From Gammaproteobacteria bacterium (GTDB lineage: Bacteria > Pseudomonadota > Gammaproteobacteria > Legionellales > Legionellaceae), in the NCBI GenBank assembly GCA_024742995.1, contig JANSXK010000004.1, positions 62,001 through 126,000 on the forward strand: a stretch of DNA of 64,000 nucleotides. Reading direction: 5' to 3'. The translations under genes and the position numbers were made by a program. Under the pieces are notes generated by a model. It did not search any database, had not been told where the DNA came from, and saw only the letters and a list, made by a program, of their open reading frames with translations. Position 1 is the first letter of the stretch; every line of letters begins with the position of its first letter. Below are positions 55,935 to 64,000 of the stretch, in pieces.

Positions 55935-56605
55935 TGAAAAAACTATTAATTACGGGTGGACGAGGTGGTATCGGGCAGGCAATTGCAGAACGGTTTCAAC
56001 AGTCTGACTATCAAATTGTAGCGCCTAATAGTACGCAATGGGATTTGCGCCAGCCAGAATTGATTGCGGCAGAAATCCAGAAACTGCCTGAAGTGGATGC
56101 TTTTATTCACTGCGCTGGTATTAATGTGCCCAAGCCGTTCGTAGACATTGAGTCGCAAGATTTTACAAATACGGTTACCGTAAATGCAACGTCGTTTTAT
56201 CATATTACTCAGGCATTGATGCAGTATGAAAAATTGCGTACTGATGGCCACATTTTGGCAATTTCATCGATTTATGGTGATATTTCACGGAAGGGGCGAT
56301 TCTCTTACACGGCCTCAAAATATTGTTTGAATGGGATGGTAAAAAATCTGGCATTAGAATTGGGTGAACACGGGATCAAAGTCAATGGTTTGGCACCAGG
56401 TTTTGTTGAAACCAAGATGACGCGAGACAATAATCCGCCAGAAACGATCGAACAAATGAAACGTGCTATTCCGCTCGGGCATTTGGCCGATGTGAGTGAT
56501 ATTGCCAAAGCAGCCTATTTTTTGGCGTCCACAGACAATCGTTATATTCATGGACAAATTATTATTGCAGATGGTGGATATACAGTGGGAGGATTTCAGA
56601 TATGA
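55934..56605 (+). CDS. Short-chain dehydrogenase/reductase
   Basis: 223 residues from the ATG at 55934, whose first base is the last of the preceding TGA. Classical SDR: TGGRGGIG near residue 6, SSIYG, YTASKYCLNG (Tyr/Lys catalytic pair) and NGLAPGFVETKM. It ends with IIIADGGYTVGG. It is coupled to the ThDP enzyme and overlaps the next gene by 4 bases. It likely reduces a keto-intermediate of the branched or cyclic sugar. Confidence 0.85.
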   Translation: MKKLLITGGRGGIGQAIAERFQQSDYQIVAPNSTQWDLRQPELIAAEIQKLPEVDAFIHCAGINVPKPFVDIESQDFTNTVTVNATSFYHITQALMQYEKLRTDGHILAISSIYGDISRKGRFSYTASKYCLNGMVKNLALELGEHGIKVNGLAPGFVETKMTRDNNPPETIEQMKRAIPLGHLADVSDIAKAAYFLASTDNRYIHGQIIIADGGYTVGGFQI

Positions 56606-57735
56606 GTTTTAGTATTGATGGTACGGCGTTGGCGTTGTCAGCCGAGGGCTTGGTGGGAGATAGCTTTGAAGTTGCCTCTGTGCCCAAACCTTATACCGTG
56701 ACATGGGATACCACGCCTAATCCTTGTACCACGATCAATGCATGCTTGGCAGAAAATCCTAAAAATATTTTAATCATTGATGAGAAAGTATTGGGTTTAT
56801 ATGGCAAAGATATTGTTTGGCCGGAAGCACAAATTTTTAAAGTGTCTGCGACGGAAACGTTTAAAGGAATGGATGGGGTGCTATCTCTATATGATTTTAT
56901 GCATCAACACCATATCACCAAAGGGGAAACCTTAGTAGTGGTCGGGGGTGGTATCACGCAAGACCTTTCCGCTTTTGTTGCGGCAACGTATAAACGGGGC
57001 TTGGATTGGGTGTTTTTCCCAACGACATTGTTGGCCATGTCGGACAGCTGTATTGGTGGTAAAGCAGGCGTGAATTATAAAGGCTCAAAAAACCAATTGG
57101 CGCTTTTTTCTGCGCCGCGCACGGTGATGATCAATCCTGCTTTTTTGGAAACCCTAGCATCACAAGACATGCAATCGGGATTAGGCGAAATTTTAAAGCT
57201 CTGTATCATCGGAGGGTTGCCCTGGGTCGAATTTTTTGACCAAGTTGTACAGTCTGGAAAAGTGCAAGATGCGACACAATTAAAACCTTTGATCATGAAT
57301 GCATTGGCCGTGAAGCGTGCAGTGATTGAAATGGATGAATTTGAGCAGCATCTGCGTAAAGGTTTGAATTATGGCCATACCATTGGTCATGTGATTGAAG
57401 CAATGGCTGATTACGCGATTCCTCATGGTATTGCAGTGGTGTTGGGTATGCTGATTGTGAATCAAATGAGTTGTGAGCAGGGTTTGTTGTCTCCTGAGCA
57501 TTGTCTCGCTGTCAATACATTATGCTTGAGCTTGATTGATGAGGCTACTTTGACACATTTGAAAGCGTTGGATACGAATCAACTATTGCAGCGTTTAAAA
57601 CAGGATAAAAAAGTATCTGGAGATAAGATCACCTTGATCCTTTTAGTGGCACCAGGACAATTAGGTTTTGTCAAAATGCCGATGGATGGGGTGTTGGAAC
57701 AGCAGTTGGTGACGATCATGGGCACAATTTCTTAG
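56602..57735 (+). CDS. 3-Dehydroquinate synthase-like sugar-phosphate cyclase
   Basis: 377 residues. GGGITQD (115-121) and FFPTTLLAMSDSCIGGKAGVN resemble AroB but with Cys150/Ala155 where AroB has Val/Thr. The metal ligands would be Glu195 (GLGEILK), His259 (NYGHTIGH) and His275 (PHGIAV). These are all present, so a zinc-dependent cyclase is likely. The location in a CDP-sugar operon, and not with aroK, argues for a specialised cyclase (sedoheptulose-phosphate cyclase-like group) rather than housekeeping AroB. Confidence 0.82.
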   Translation: MSFSIDGTALALSAEGLVGDSFEVASVPKPYTVTWDTTPNPCTTINACLAENPKNILIIDEKVLGLYGKDIVWPEAQIFKVSATETFKGMDGVLSLYDFMHQHHITKGETLVVVGGGITQDLSAFVAATYKRGLDWVFFPTTLLAMSDSCIGGKAGVNYKGSKNQLALFSAPRTVMINPAFLETLASQDMQSGLGEILKLCIIGGLPWVEFFDQVVQSGKVQDATQLKPLIMNALAVKRAVIEMDEFEQHLRKGLNYGHTIGHVIEAMADYAIPHGIAVVLGMLIVNQMSCEQGLLSPEHCLAVNTLCLSLIDEATLTHLKALDTNQLLQRLKQDKKVSGDKITLILLVAPGQLGFVKMPMDGVLEQQLVTIMGTIS

Positions 57736-57744
57736 GGACATTTT

Positions 57745-59139
57745 ATGTTGCGTTTCGTTGGTATTTTTCTTCTTGGTTTAGGATTACCTTGGCAATGTGC
57801 TTATTCTGAATCACTTTCAATTAAAATAGATACGCTCATCGAACAACAATTGCCGCATGCAACGGTTGGTATTGTTGTTAAAGATGCCAATACAGGTCAA
57901 TTAGTTTACAGTAAAAATCCAGATAAATTATTGTCTCCTGCCAGTAGTATGAAACTGTTTACCGCTGCTGCGGCATTTTATCAATTGAAGCCAGACTATC
58001 ATTTTTTAACCGCTCTTTTGCGAAAAAACCAAGATTACTATATTTCTTTTAGCGGGGATCCCTCGTTTACTGAGCATGATTTAACAGCGTTATTACTTGA
58101 ATTGAAACAAAGCAATGTAAAAAAAATTGAGGGGAATATTGTTTTGGATGTGTCTCGGTTTAAGGCGCCATTTTATCCTGATGGAACGTCCATTGATGAT
58201 CTGGGTTGGTATTATTCAGCGCCAGATACTGCGGCTATATTGGATAAAAATACGGTAGCTTATGATTTTATCAGCGCAAAAAAACCAGGTTTTCCGATTC
58301 AAATAAAACCCAAAACCGCATCCGGTGATATAACGATCATGAATCAAGTCAAAACTGTTACCAAGGAGCAGGCAAAAGAGCATTGTAATTTGAATATAGA
58401 AATAAAAGCTCATAATACGTTGCGGCTTTATGGATGTTTGGCTCAAAATAGTGAACCTAGAACGATGCGATTGGCCATTCCCGACCCTATTTTGTCGATA
58501 GAGCAGGTTATTAAAAAGATACTTGTTAAACAAGGTGTGATATTAAAAGGACGTATTATACTTGGCAATGTGCCCCGAGATGCGAAGCCTATGGCGCAGC
58601 ATCAATCTGCTGATTTAACAACGCTGATTACTTATATGTTAAAAGAATCCGATAACCTTTATGCCAGTAGTGTGACCAAAGCGTTAGGTTATGCCTTAAC
58701 CAAAGAAGGCACGAATAAGCAGGGTGTTTTTGCTATTAAAACCAGCTTATTAAAACATACCAACCTTGATGCATCCCAAATTGAGATAGCTGATGGGGCA
58801 GGCACTCGGTATAATTTGGTAACGCCAGGGCAGGTTGTGGTACTGTTGACTAATCTGTATCAGAATCAAAGCTTACAAAATATTTTTACAAATGCGTTGC
58901 CTCAAGCAGGTGTGTCGGGTTCACTGCAAGAACGAATGAAACATACAACCCTTGAGAAAAAGGTATTTGCAAAAACGGGGACCATGCATGATATTTCTTC
59001 TTTATCTGGCTACCTTTTGGATAAGCCAGACAGACCCTTAGTTTTTTCCATAATGATCAACGGTGTTAATAAACCCATTAGCACAGCAAAAGCACTTGAA
59101 GAACAGATCCTGTTTGCCATTTCCGAAGCACCGGTTTAG
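57745..59139 (+). CDS. dacB: D-alanyl-D-alanine carboxypeptidase/endopeptidase (PBP4, peptidase S13)
   Basis: 464 residues with an N-terminal signal peptide (cleavage near AYSES). SxxK is S67-S-M-K70, the SDN triad is in KESDNLYAS, and KTG is FAKTGTM. These match S13 PBP4. It cleaves peptidoglycan crosslinks or terminal D-Ala in the periplasm. It begins 9 bases after the cyclase stop and may share that operon, though its function is different. Confidence 0.93.
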   Translation: MLRFVGIFLLGLGLPWQCAYSESLSIKIDTLIEQQLPHATVGIVVKDANTGQLVYSKNPDKLLSPASSMKLFTAAAAFYQLKPDYHFLTALLRKNQDYYISFSGDPSFTEHDLTALLLELKQSNVKKIEGNIVLDVSRFKAPFYPDGTSIDDLGWYYSAPDTAAILDKNTVAYDFISAKKPGFPIQIKPKTASGDITIMNQVKTVTKEQAKEHCNLNIEIKAHNTLRLYGCLAQNSEPRTMRLAIPDPILSIEQVIKKILVKQGVILKGRIILGNVPRDAKPMAQHQSADLTTLITYMLKESDNLYASSVTKALGYALTKEGTNKQGVFAIKTSLLKHTNLDASQIEIADGAGTRYNLVTPGQVVVLLTNLYQNQSLQNIFTNALPQAGVSGSLQERMKHTTLEKKVFAKTGTMHDISSLSGYLLDKPDRPLVFSIMINGVNKPISTAKALEEQILFAISEAPV

Positions 59140-59171
59140 ACAATGAAATAAATTTTTTTAAGAGTAATCAA

Positions 59172-60419
59172 ATGATGTTACAGGGAAAGTGTTTTAATCA
59201 TACGGTATGTAATAGCAAGCTTGTATTACATGTTTTCTGCTTTTGCTTAAGTCTACTACTGCTAAGCAATACGATATATGCTGCGTCTTTTGTGTCTAAT
59301 ACGGATGTCAATGCTAATGAAGAAATGCGACGCACTAAGGCTTATATTGACGATCAGTTGCCGCAATTGGCTGCTTTAGACGATTATCACAAAGCAGTAG
59401 CGCTCAGAAATTTTGTATATGCCAAGGTGAATCGTAAAGGGCCACTTACTTTTGCTGTCCCAATGACTTACGAAAAAATTTTACAGTATGCGGCTGGTAA
59501 TGCAGCGCCATATTGTGGCGCACTAGGTGTGGAGTATGTTGCTTTATTAACATTATATGGCATTCCTTCGCATTATGTTTATATGACATCAGATACTAGT
59601 GTCAGAGGTGGCCCAAGGAAAGACGGGCACATCGTAATTGAAGTCTATGTTGATGGTAGATGGATATTACAGGATCCCACATTTAATATACACTGGGAAT
59701 GGCAGGGTATGCCCCTCAGTGTTATTGAGCTTGCAAAGGCCTTCGCTGATGGACAAACTCCAAACCCAGATTCTGATGGGTATCCATTTAATGATATGGT
59801 ACTTGAAACCTACGGTGTGCCTTACCAAAATTTTTTGGCACATATTGTGATTACTCATTATTTTGTATGGGGAGATGAGCCTTGTGCGGGAAGGCTTGCA
59901 TATGATGAGTATTACCCTGAGGAAGATGGCATAGAACCCAACAACTTTGTACGTCCAGTCGCAGGCCAGACTTTATTTGATTATGATTTTAGCGATGGGG
60001 TGCCAGAAGATTGGATGATTTCTGATTCTAGAACGACCCTGTTTTCTACATTATCGCCCTCTGATTCTCAAGAGGCTTCATTCATACCTGGTGTTGATAT
60101 TACAGCGCTATGTCGTCCCAATGGCTACGTTCTGAATTTAAAACAACCTCTTGTGTTAGAGCCCGGCAAATATCAAATGATTGTTGATGGTAATATTAAG
60201 AATGGTGGCATGAAACTGCTTCTTTTAGATGTTAAGTTTGATCATATTAAAAACAGATCCGTGTATCATCATGAGATAGCGCAGCAAGATAAGCCTATGG
60301 TTCTCTCTTTCGACATTGAAAGAGCGGGTCGATATAACTTAGTGCTAGGTAATGCTGCTATGACTTACGGAGAACAATCAAGATGGCGTATTTCAAAAAT
60401 CATACTGCAATCTATTTAA
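59172..60419 (+). CDS. Exported transglutaminase-like cysteine protein
   Basis: 415 residues with a signal peptide (residues 17-38, cleavage near IYA-AS). The transglutaminase-like triad is Cys115 in APYCGALGVEYVALL, His153 in KDGHIVIEV and Asp168 in WILQDPTF. About 240 more residues follow with no recognised domain and a beta-rich tail. It may act on cell-wall peptides or proteins; its position after dacB is suggestive only. The first two codons are both ATG. Confidence 0.7.
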   Translation: MMLQGKCFNHTVCNSKLVLHVFCFCLSLLLLSNTIYAASFVSNTDVNANEEMRRTKAYIDDQLPQLAALDDYHKAVALRNFVYAKVNRKGPLTFAVPMTYEKILQYAAGNAAPYCGALGVEYVALLTLYGIPSHYVYMTSDTSVRGGPRKDGHIVIEVYVDGRWILQDPTFNIHWEWQGMPLSVIELAKAFADGQTPNPDSDGYPFNDMVLETYGVPYQNFLAHIVITHYFVWGDEPCAGRLAYDEYYPEEDGIEPNNFVRPVAGQTLFDYDFSDGVPEDWMISDSRTTLFSTLSPSDSQEASFIPGVDITALCRPNGYVLNLKQPLVLEPGKYQMIVDGNIKNGGMKLLLLDVKFDHIKNRSVYHHEIAQQDKPMVLSFDIERAGRYNLVLGNAAMTYGEQSRWRISKIILQSI

Positions 60420-60435
60420 TTACTAGGCTGACGGG

Positions 60436-60462
60436 TTTCCAAATATTTTTCGTTTTTGGAAA
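60436..60462. terminator. Hairpin between convergent genes
   Basis: TTTCCAAA (60436-60443) and TTTGGAAA (60455-60462) form a perfect 8-bp AT-rich stem with an 11-base loop. It lies between the convergent 59172 and 60488 genes. The stem is weak and a T-run is present only on the minus-strand side, so terminator function is tentative. Confidence 0.35.
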
Positions 60463-60487
60463 AAATTTAAAGAGTAGAGTCTCAGTC

Positions 60488-61423
60488 CTAGTCAAAATTC
60501 ACGCGTTCTTTTTCAAATACTAGTGGTCTATTTTGAACTTGAGTATGAATAGAAACAACATATTCCCCAAGCATGCCAATAAAAAACAATAAAATAGAGC
60601 AGAAGAAAAATAACCCGATCAGAATAGGCGCCACTCCAAGGTTAAAGTGTTTCCAAAACATTAATTTCAATACGAAAAACGTGATTGATAAAATAAAACT
60701 GACGATCGATAGGGCGAATCCTGAAAATATGGCCAAGCGAATTGGGACTTTGGAATGGTTTGTGATTCCTAAGATTGCCATATCGTATAGTGAGTAAAAA
60801 TTATTTTTACTAAAGCCACGTAGTCGCGAGGGTTGGATATAAGGGATGGTTTTTACTGGGTATCCAATTTCACAAATTAATCCTCGAAAATAAGGGTACG
60901 GATCATTTATTTTGCGCATGGCATCCATGACTACTTTATCGTATAAACCAAAACCAGTAAAATTTTTAAATAAATTGATGTTGGCAATTCTGGTTACCAA
61001 ATGATAGTAAAACTTTCGAATCGCTTTTAATATAAAAGTTTCATGCGTTTGAATTTTGACGCCAATTACTACTTTTTCGCCAGCTTCCCATTCGCGTAGA
61101 AAGTCTACAATCATCTCAGGTGGATCTTGCAAGTCCGCGACAATCGAAATCACCGCATCTCCTTTTGCTTGCAACAAAGCATGGATTGGAGAACGGATAT
61201 GACCAAAATTACGAACATTAACAATCAGCTTGACGTGTTTATCGGTCGCGGCAAGTTCTTTTAAAATAGATACCGTTTTGTCTTCTGAATTGTTATCGAT
61301 GAAGAGATGCTCATACTCATATTGTGGTAATGTTTCAAACACTGCTTTGACTTGACGATGAATCTCTGCGATACAATCTTCTTCATTATAGCAGGCGGTT
61401 ACAATGCTAATCAGTTTCTTCAT
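60488..61423 (-). CDS. gtrB: GtrB-like polyprenyl-phosphate glycosyltransferase
   Basis: 311 residues. The GT-A domain has VTACYNEEDCI, HLFIDNNSEDKT and the metal site VADLQDPPEM. Two C-terminal transmembrane helices lie at about 227-255 and 262-295. This is the DPM1/GtrB/ArnC layout, charging undecaprenyl phosphate with a sugar in the inner membrane. A GtrA-family flippase is encoded at 63353, the usual partner. It overlaps the Rieske gene by 17 bases. Confidence 0.88.
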   Translation of the reverse strand: MKKLISIVTACYNEEDCIAEIHRQVKAVFETLPQYEYEHLFIDNNSEDKTVSILKELAATDKHVKLIVNVRNFGHIRSPIHALLQAKGDAVISIVADLQDPPEMIVDFLREWEAGEKVVIGVKIQTHETFILKAIRKFYYHLVTRIANINLFKNFTGFGLYDKVVMDAMRKINDPYPYFRGLICEIGYPVKTIPYIQPSRLRGFSKNNFYSLYDMAILGITNHSKVPIRLAIFSGFALSIVSFILSITFFVLKLMFWKHFNLGVAPILIGLFFFCSILLFFIGMLGEYVVSIHTQVQNRPLVFEKERVNFD

Positions 61424-62414
61424 AGGGTGCCCATTCTTTTTCTATTGACAGGTTTGCTGTACAAGTCTGTGGTTGAGGTTCAGTTTTAGCTGATATCGAT
61501 TGTAATTTGATCGAAATAAGACCGTCAGCAAAAGAAATATGATGTAGTCGCGACTCTGCTTCTTGATTATCTGTTTGTGCCAAGTCAAACGTTGCAATAG
61601 GTAGCGACTTGCGTCCATGCCAAGGACATTGTAATTTGTGGTTCACACAAGGTTCTTTATCTAAACTAGCACCTTCGTGATGGCACATTCTAGCAAACAT
61701 TCGCAATTTATCGCTGGTTCGCACTAATCGTAAGCCCCAAGCATCATCCTTGCCCCAAAAAAACTCACCTTCTTTGGGCAAATTCTCGTCTAATTTTAAG
61801 GTAATGCAATGGTCAGGAAGTTCTTGTTTAACAGGTAGAATGACATTATCTGGTCGAATATTCACTGATTTTGCGTAACTGTATGTGGGTGCATCATTAT
61901 GAAATTCATATCCCCAATTACGCAATTGCCCACGTCTTTCACGCATTGGGATATCGGTCGACATTAAGTCTCGATAATTTCTTTTTATGAGCCAACGCAA
62001 CATTGGAAAAGTCCATTTGAGCCATTTAGCTGAACCAATAGAATATGTGGTTGTCACGCGCGTTCGATTTGGCTCAAGCTCAGTATATACGGACTCGACA
62101 ATTAAAATAAAAAAGAAATTTGCAGTGTAATACAATTGCGACGTAGGGGTGTTTTCATAAATGAACACAGACAAAGGAATCGTAAATCCTGGAATTTTTT
62201 GAACAACTATAGAAGCAATTTGATCATCACTCGCATAAGAGGGTGCTGCTTCTGCTAAGCGATGCACATAGTGCAGATGTGGGATGTCTTTATAATTCCA
62301 ATCAGCATCTGAAACCGAGTATACACCTTCATTGATTAGAGAAAATTCAGAGAAATCAAAGCCCTCAATTTTGAGGCGCTCGATCAATTGAGCTTTAGAT
62401 TTTTTCATCACCAT
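61407..62414 (-). CDS. Protein with C-terminal Rieske [2Fe-2S] domain
   Basis: 335 residues from the ATG at 62414 with AGGAGA upstream. The Rieske cluster ligands are C244-x-H246 (RMCHHEG) and C263-xx-H266 (LQCPWHG), in the C-terminal 120 residues. The first 220 residues contain hydrophobic and charged stretches without a recognised domain (possibly SRPBCC-like). Rieske oxygenases have the Rieske domain at the N-terminus, so this order is reversed. Within a glycosyltransferase operon it may modify a sugar or carrier lipid; electron partner unknown. Confidence 0.72.
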   Translation of the reverse strand: MVMKKSKAQLIERLKIEGFDFSEFSLINEGVYSVSDADWNYKDIPHLHYVHRLAEAAPSYASDDQIASIVVQKIPGFTIPLSVFIYENTPTSQLYYTANFFFILIVESVYTELEPNRTRVTTTYSIGSAKWLKWTFPMLRWLIKRNYRDLMSTDIPMRERRGQLRNWGYEFHNDAPTYSYAKSVNIRPDNVILPVKQELPDHCITLKLDENLPKEGEFFWGKDDAWGLRLVRTSDKLRMFARMCHHEGASLDKEPCVNHKLQCPWHGRKSLPIATFDLAQTDNQEAESRLHHISFADGLISIKLQSISAKTEPQPQTCTANLSIEKEWAPYEETD

Positions 62415-62425
62415 GGCGCATTCTC

Positions 62426-63349
62426 CTATTTTTTTGCGATTGTAATCATATTTCCTAGCTTCAGTGGTAATTGAAGCCGATTCCAATCGGGAAATATTTT
62501 TTTCTTAAATCCCAATGCCCAAATCAAGTGATTGAGCAGGTAACCCATAGGGAAATAATTGTATGTTTTCTCAATTTCGACCGCTTTAAATCCAACATTA
62601 CTCAGTAATTTTGATATGGAACTTGGGCGGTATAATTGGGGATGCTGCAAACAATAGGCTGGCCAACGTTTTCTTAATACTTGAGCTAATAAGGAAGACT
62701 CATCATGAGTAACAATCATTAAAACAGCACCTTTCTTCATTTTGGCATAAAGATGGTTTAAAACTTCTACGGGATCTAAAACATGATCTAGAACGTGTAT
62801 CATGACTGCTGCGCCCAAAGTCGCATCTGGGATTGGCGCTTCCTTTAAAAGATCAGAAAACAGGTGATGAGCGCGCGCGCCCAGTAGTTGTTTTAATTGT
62901 GGCCATACGGCTTGATTAGGTTCTGCTAACCAAAGGTTATCAAATATGTTTTTGTCTGCTACATGTTTTGTAAATAAGCCAATATCTGGGCCCATTTCAA
63001 AATAATCACCATGAATATCACCCAGATAAGGCAAAAACTGCTTAAAATAACCATATTGCGTTTTCTGCATGGCACTCAAATCCACAGTTGCTGTATTATC
63101 CGGCATATCTTGATATAAACAATCAAGTTGGTGGGCCGAAAAATAAGTAGGGCAAAATAGTAGTTCACATTGTTGGCAACGCAAATAAGAGAAAAAAGAT
63201 CGGTCTGTATCACCGTCTTTAAAAAAGCCGTGCCACTGTTCTTTCAGATCTTCAAATAGGGATAGCTCAGCAGGAGCGGTAGTATTCATGGCCGTTTTCC
63301 ATGGTGCGCTGGGTCCACAAATACAGCATGCTCGCTTTAAATAGTCCAT
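62426..63349 (-). CDS. Methyltransferase with N-terminal zinc-finger-like region
   Basis: 307 residues. Cysteines near the N-terminus (ACCICG, and RCQQCELLFCP near 57-67) resemble the zinc-binding region of TylC3/NovU-type C-methyltransferases. The SAM domain has YFEMGPDIGLFTKHV (motif I, with Pro for the usual Gly) and AAVMIHVLDHVLDPVEVL. It may be a C-methyltransferase acting on NDP-keto sugars, but the odd motif I lowers certainty. It is 11 bases upstream of the Rieske gene. Confidence 0.7.
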   Translation of the reverse strand: MDYLKRACCICGPSAPWKTAMNTTAPAELSLFEDLKEQWHGFFKDGDTDRSFFSYLRCQQCELLFCPTYFSAHQLDCLYQDMPDNTATVDLSAMQKTQYGYFKQFLPYLGDIHGDYFEMGPDIGLFTKHVADKNIFDNLWLAEPNQAVWPQLKQLLGARAHHLFSDLLKEAPIPDATLGAAVMIHVLDHVLDPVEVLNHLYAKMKKGAVLMIVTHDESSLLAQVLRKRWPAYCLQHPQLYRPSSISKLLSNVGFKAVEIEKTYNYFPMGYLLNHLIWALGFKKKIFPDWNRLQLPLKLGNMITIAKK

Positions 63350-63352
63350 TAT

Positions 63353-63760
63353 TTATCTCTTAGGTATTAAAAAAACGACTCTATCGTACCAAAAAAAACT
63401 TGAAATCACTACCAATACACTGATACTAAATTGTACGATTACTGGATTACAATGAGTACGATCAACAAAAAATGGAACGAGGAAAATCATAATCAAAAAA
63501 TATAAGAGATGAAAACTGGTAAATTTCATGATTTCTGCGAGGCTTCGTTCTTGTGATCGGAACACCCAAACTTTATTGGTAAAGTAAGCAAATCCGACTG
63601 TTGATATATGGCAGGCGACCATCATCCACACATAGTGGCTACGGTAATTTTGTAACAACCAGTACACCAAAGGAAATAGACTAAACCCCAGCAGGGTATT
63701 CAATCCTCCCATGATTAGGAACCATATTTTTTTTTCATTGGCAGTTAATTGTTCTTGCAT
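63353..63760 (-). CDS. gtrA: GtrA-family membrane protein
   Basis: 135 residues with four hydrophobic helices: FLIMGGLNTLLGFSLFPLVYW, VACHISTVGFAYFTNKVWVF, LLYFLIMIFLVPFF and VVISSFFWYDRVVF. FxTNKxWVF is typical of GtrA. GtrA proteins flip polyprenyl-linked sugars for O-antigen glucosylation or related glycan modification. It fits with the GtrB-like gene 3 kb downstream on the same strand. It abuts the next gene at 63761. Confidence 0.85.
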   Translation of the reverse strand: MQEQLTANEKKIWFLIMGGLNTLLGFSLFPLVYWLLQNYRSHYVWMMVACHISTVGFAYFTNKVWVFRSQERSLAEIMKFTSFHLLYFLIMIFLVPFFVDRTHCNPVIVQFSISVLVVISSFFWYDRVVFLIPKR

Positions 63761-64000
63761 TTATACACCGGGTTTTCTTTGATATACAGTGAGTAATCCA
63801 CCTTTTTGAATCGGTTGATAATTGTCTTGTATGAGTAAAAATAATTCTTTCATATTCAGATAAGCAGAAACTCTGCCATAAGCCTCTTTGGGATCGCCAA
63901 GTTGAGGGTCGCCATGTTTTTCTGGTATTTCAGAGCGCAGGTTTCTCAGAATATCTTTATCCACAAAAATATATTGGGGTTGGGCTTTGTTGATTTGTTC
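63761..64000 (-). CDS. C-terminal part of an upstream membrane glycosyltransferase-like protein, truncated by window edge
   Basis: The frame stays open from the stop at 63761 to the window end at 64000 (80 codons); the GTG at 63964 is internal because the upstream codons continue a plausible protein (EQINKAQPQYIFV). The segment QPQYIFVDKD and the LLTVYQRKPG ending resemble the soluble C-terminus of GT-C/PMT-like proteins. It lies immediately upstream of gtrA, consistent with a serotype-specific transferase of a gtr operon. Family is inferred only. Confidence 0.5.
   Translation of the reverse strand, partial: EQINKAQPQYIFVDKDILRNLRSEIPEKHGDPQLGDPKEAYGRVSAYLNMKELFLLIQDNYQPIQKGGLLTVYQRKPGV

Noticed and set aside
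56602-57735. Calling the cyclase housekeeping aroB
   Set aside because: It lies in a CDP-sugar operon without aroK and differs from AroB at residues near the DSCIGGKAGVN segment.
1-64000. tRNA, rRNA or CRISPR features
   Set aside because: No cloverleaf, rRNA-like or spaced direct-repeat sequence was seen in the gaps between genes.

Overview
The window reads as chromosomal DNA of a gammaproteobacterium, most likely a Legionellales relative (Coxiella/Legionella-like). The support is the mix of gammaproteobacterial housekeeping genes (epmB/efp, two-domain queF, plsY, tsaD, a 176-residue ppa, mla-type transporter, accBC, prmA) with a mevalonate-type isoprenoid operon (class II HMG-CoA reductase, GHMP kinase, type 2 IPP isomerase), which is rare in gammaproteobacteria but known in that order. 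The genus is inference. Coding density is high, and most genes overlap or lie within a few bases of each other. I saw no tRNA, rRNA, CRISPR array or intact transposase gene.

Layout. 1-615 is the 3' end of a WecA-type sugar-phosphate transferase. 727-2979 is a large protein with a GFSRG nucleophile-elbow motif, possibly a secreted effector. 2976-13677 is mostly housekeeping (epmB, efp, a secreted adenosine deaminase-like protein, queF, plsY, tsaD, ppa, one unknown helical protein) followed by the mevalonate operon. 13839-17179 is a four-gene Mla-type lipid transport operon. 17199-19971 holds an ABC-F ATPase, whose leader can fold into a structure, and hemW.

20156-42682 is a large surface-polysaccharide island between hemW and mdh. 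Its left part is a 'sporadic carbohydrate cluster' set (2OG-Fe(II) oxygenase, LIC12192-family protein, reversed-order HldE-like nucleotidyltransferase/kinase), followed by a methyltransferase, three nucleotide-sugar reductases/epimerases and a GmhA-like isomerase. Then come glycosyltransferases, a HAD/kinase pair, a split transketolase and more methyltransferases. Its right part runs on the minus strand: a flippase-like protein, a large membrane protein, a GT2 and a Wzm/Wzt-type ABC exporter. Next to wzt is a 59-codon remnant of gmhB with a large internal deletion. The whole suggests a modified heptose or related sugar built into an ABC-exported O-antigen.

42959-48294 returns to housekeeping (mdh, gloB, prmA, accC, accB) with one unknown gene and an intergenic palindromic repeat. 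A 123-bp MITE-like element with a 5-bp direct duplication lies between accB and pgi. 48586-57735 is a second sugar operon: pgi, then CDP-glucose synthesis and 4,6-dehydration, a DegT-family enzyme with His in place of the PLP lysine, an epimerase, a YerE-like ThDP enzyme, a short-chain reductase and a dehydroquinate-synthase-like cyclase. It predicts a branched-chain or carbocyclic CDP-sugar and is the most novel-looking system here. 57745-60419 is a PBP4-type peptidase and a secreted transglutaminase-like protein. 60488-64000 (minus) is a GtrA/GtrB-like surface glycan modification operon that also contains a methyltransferase and an unusual protein with a C-terminal Rieske domain.
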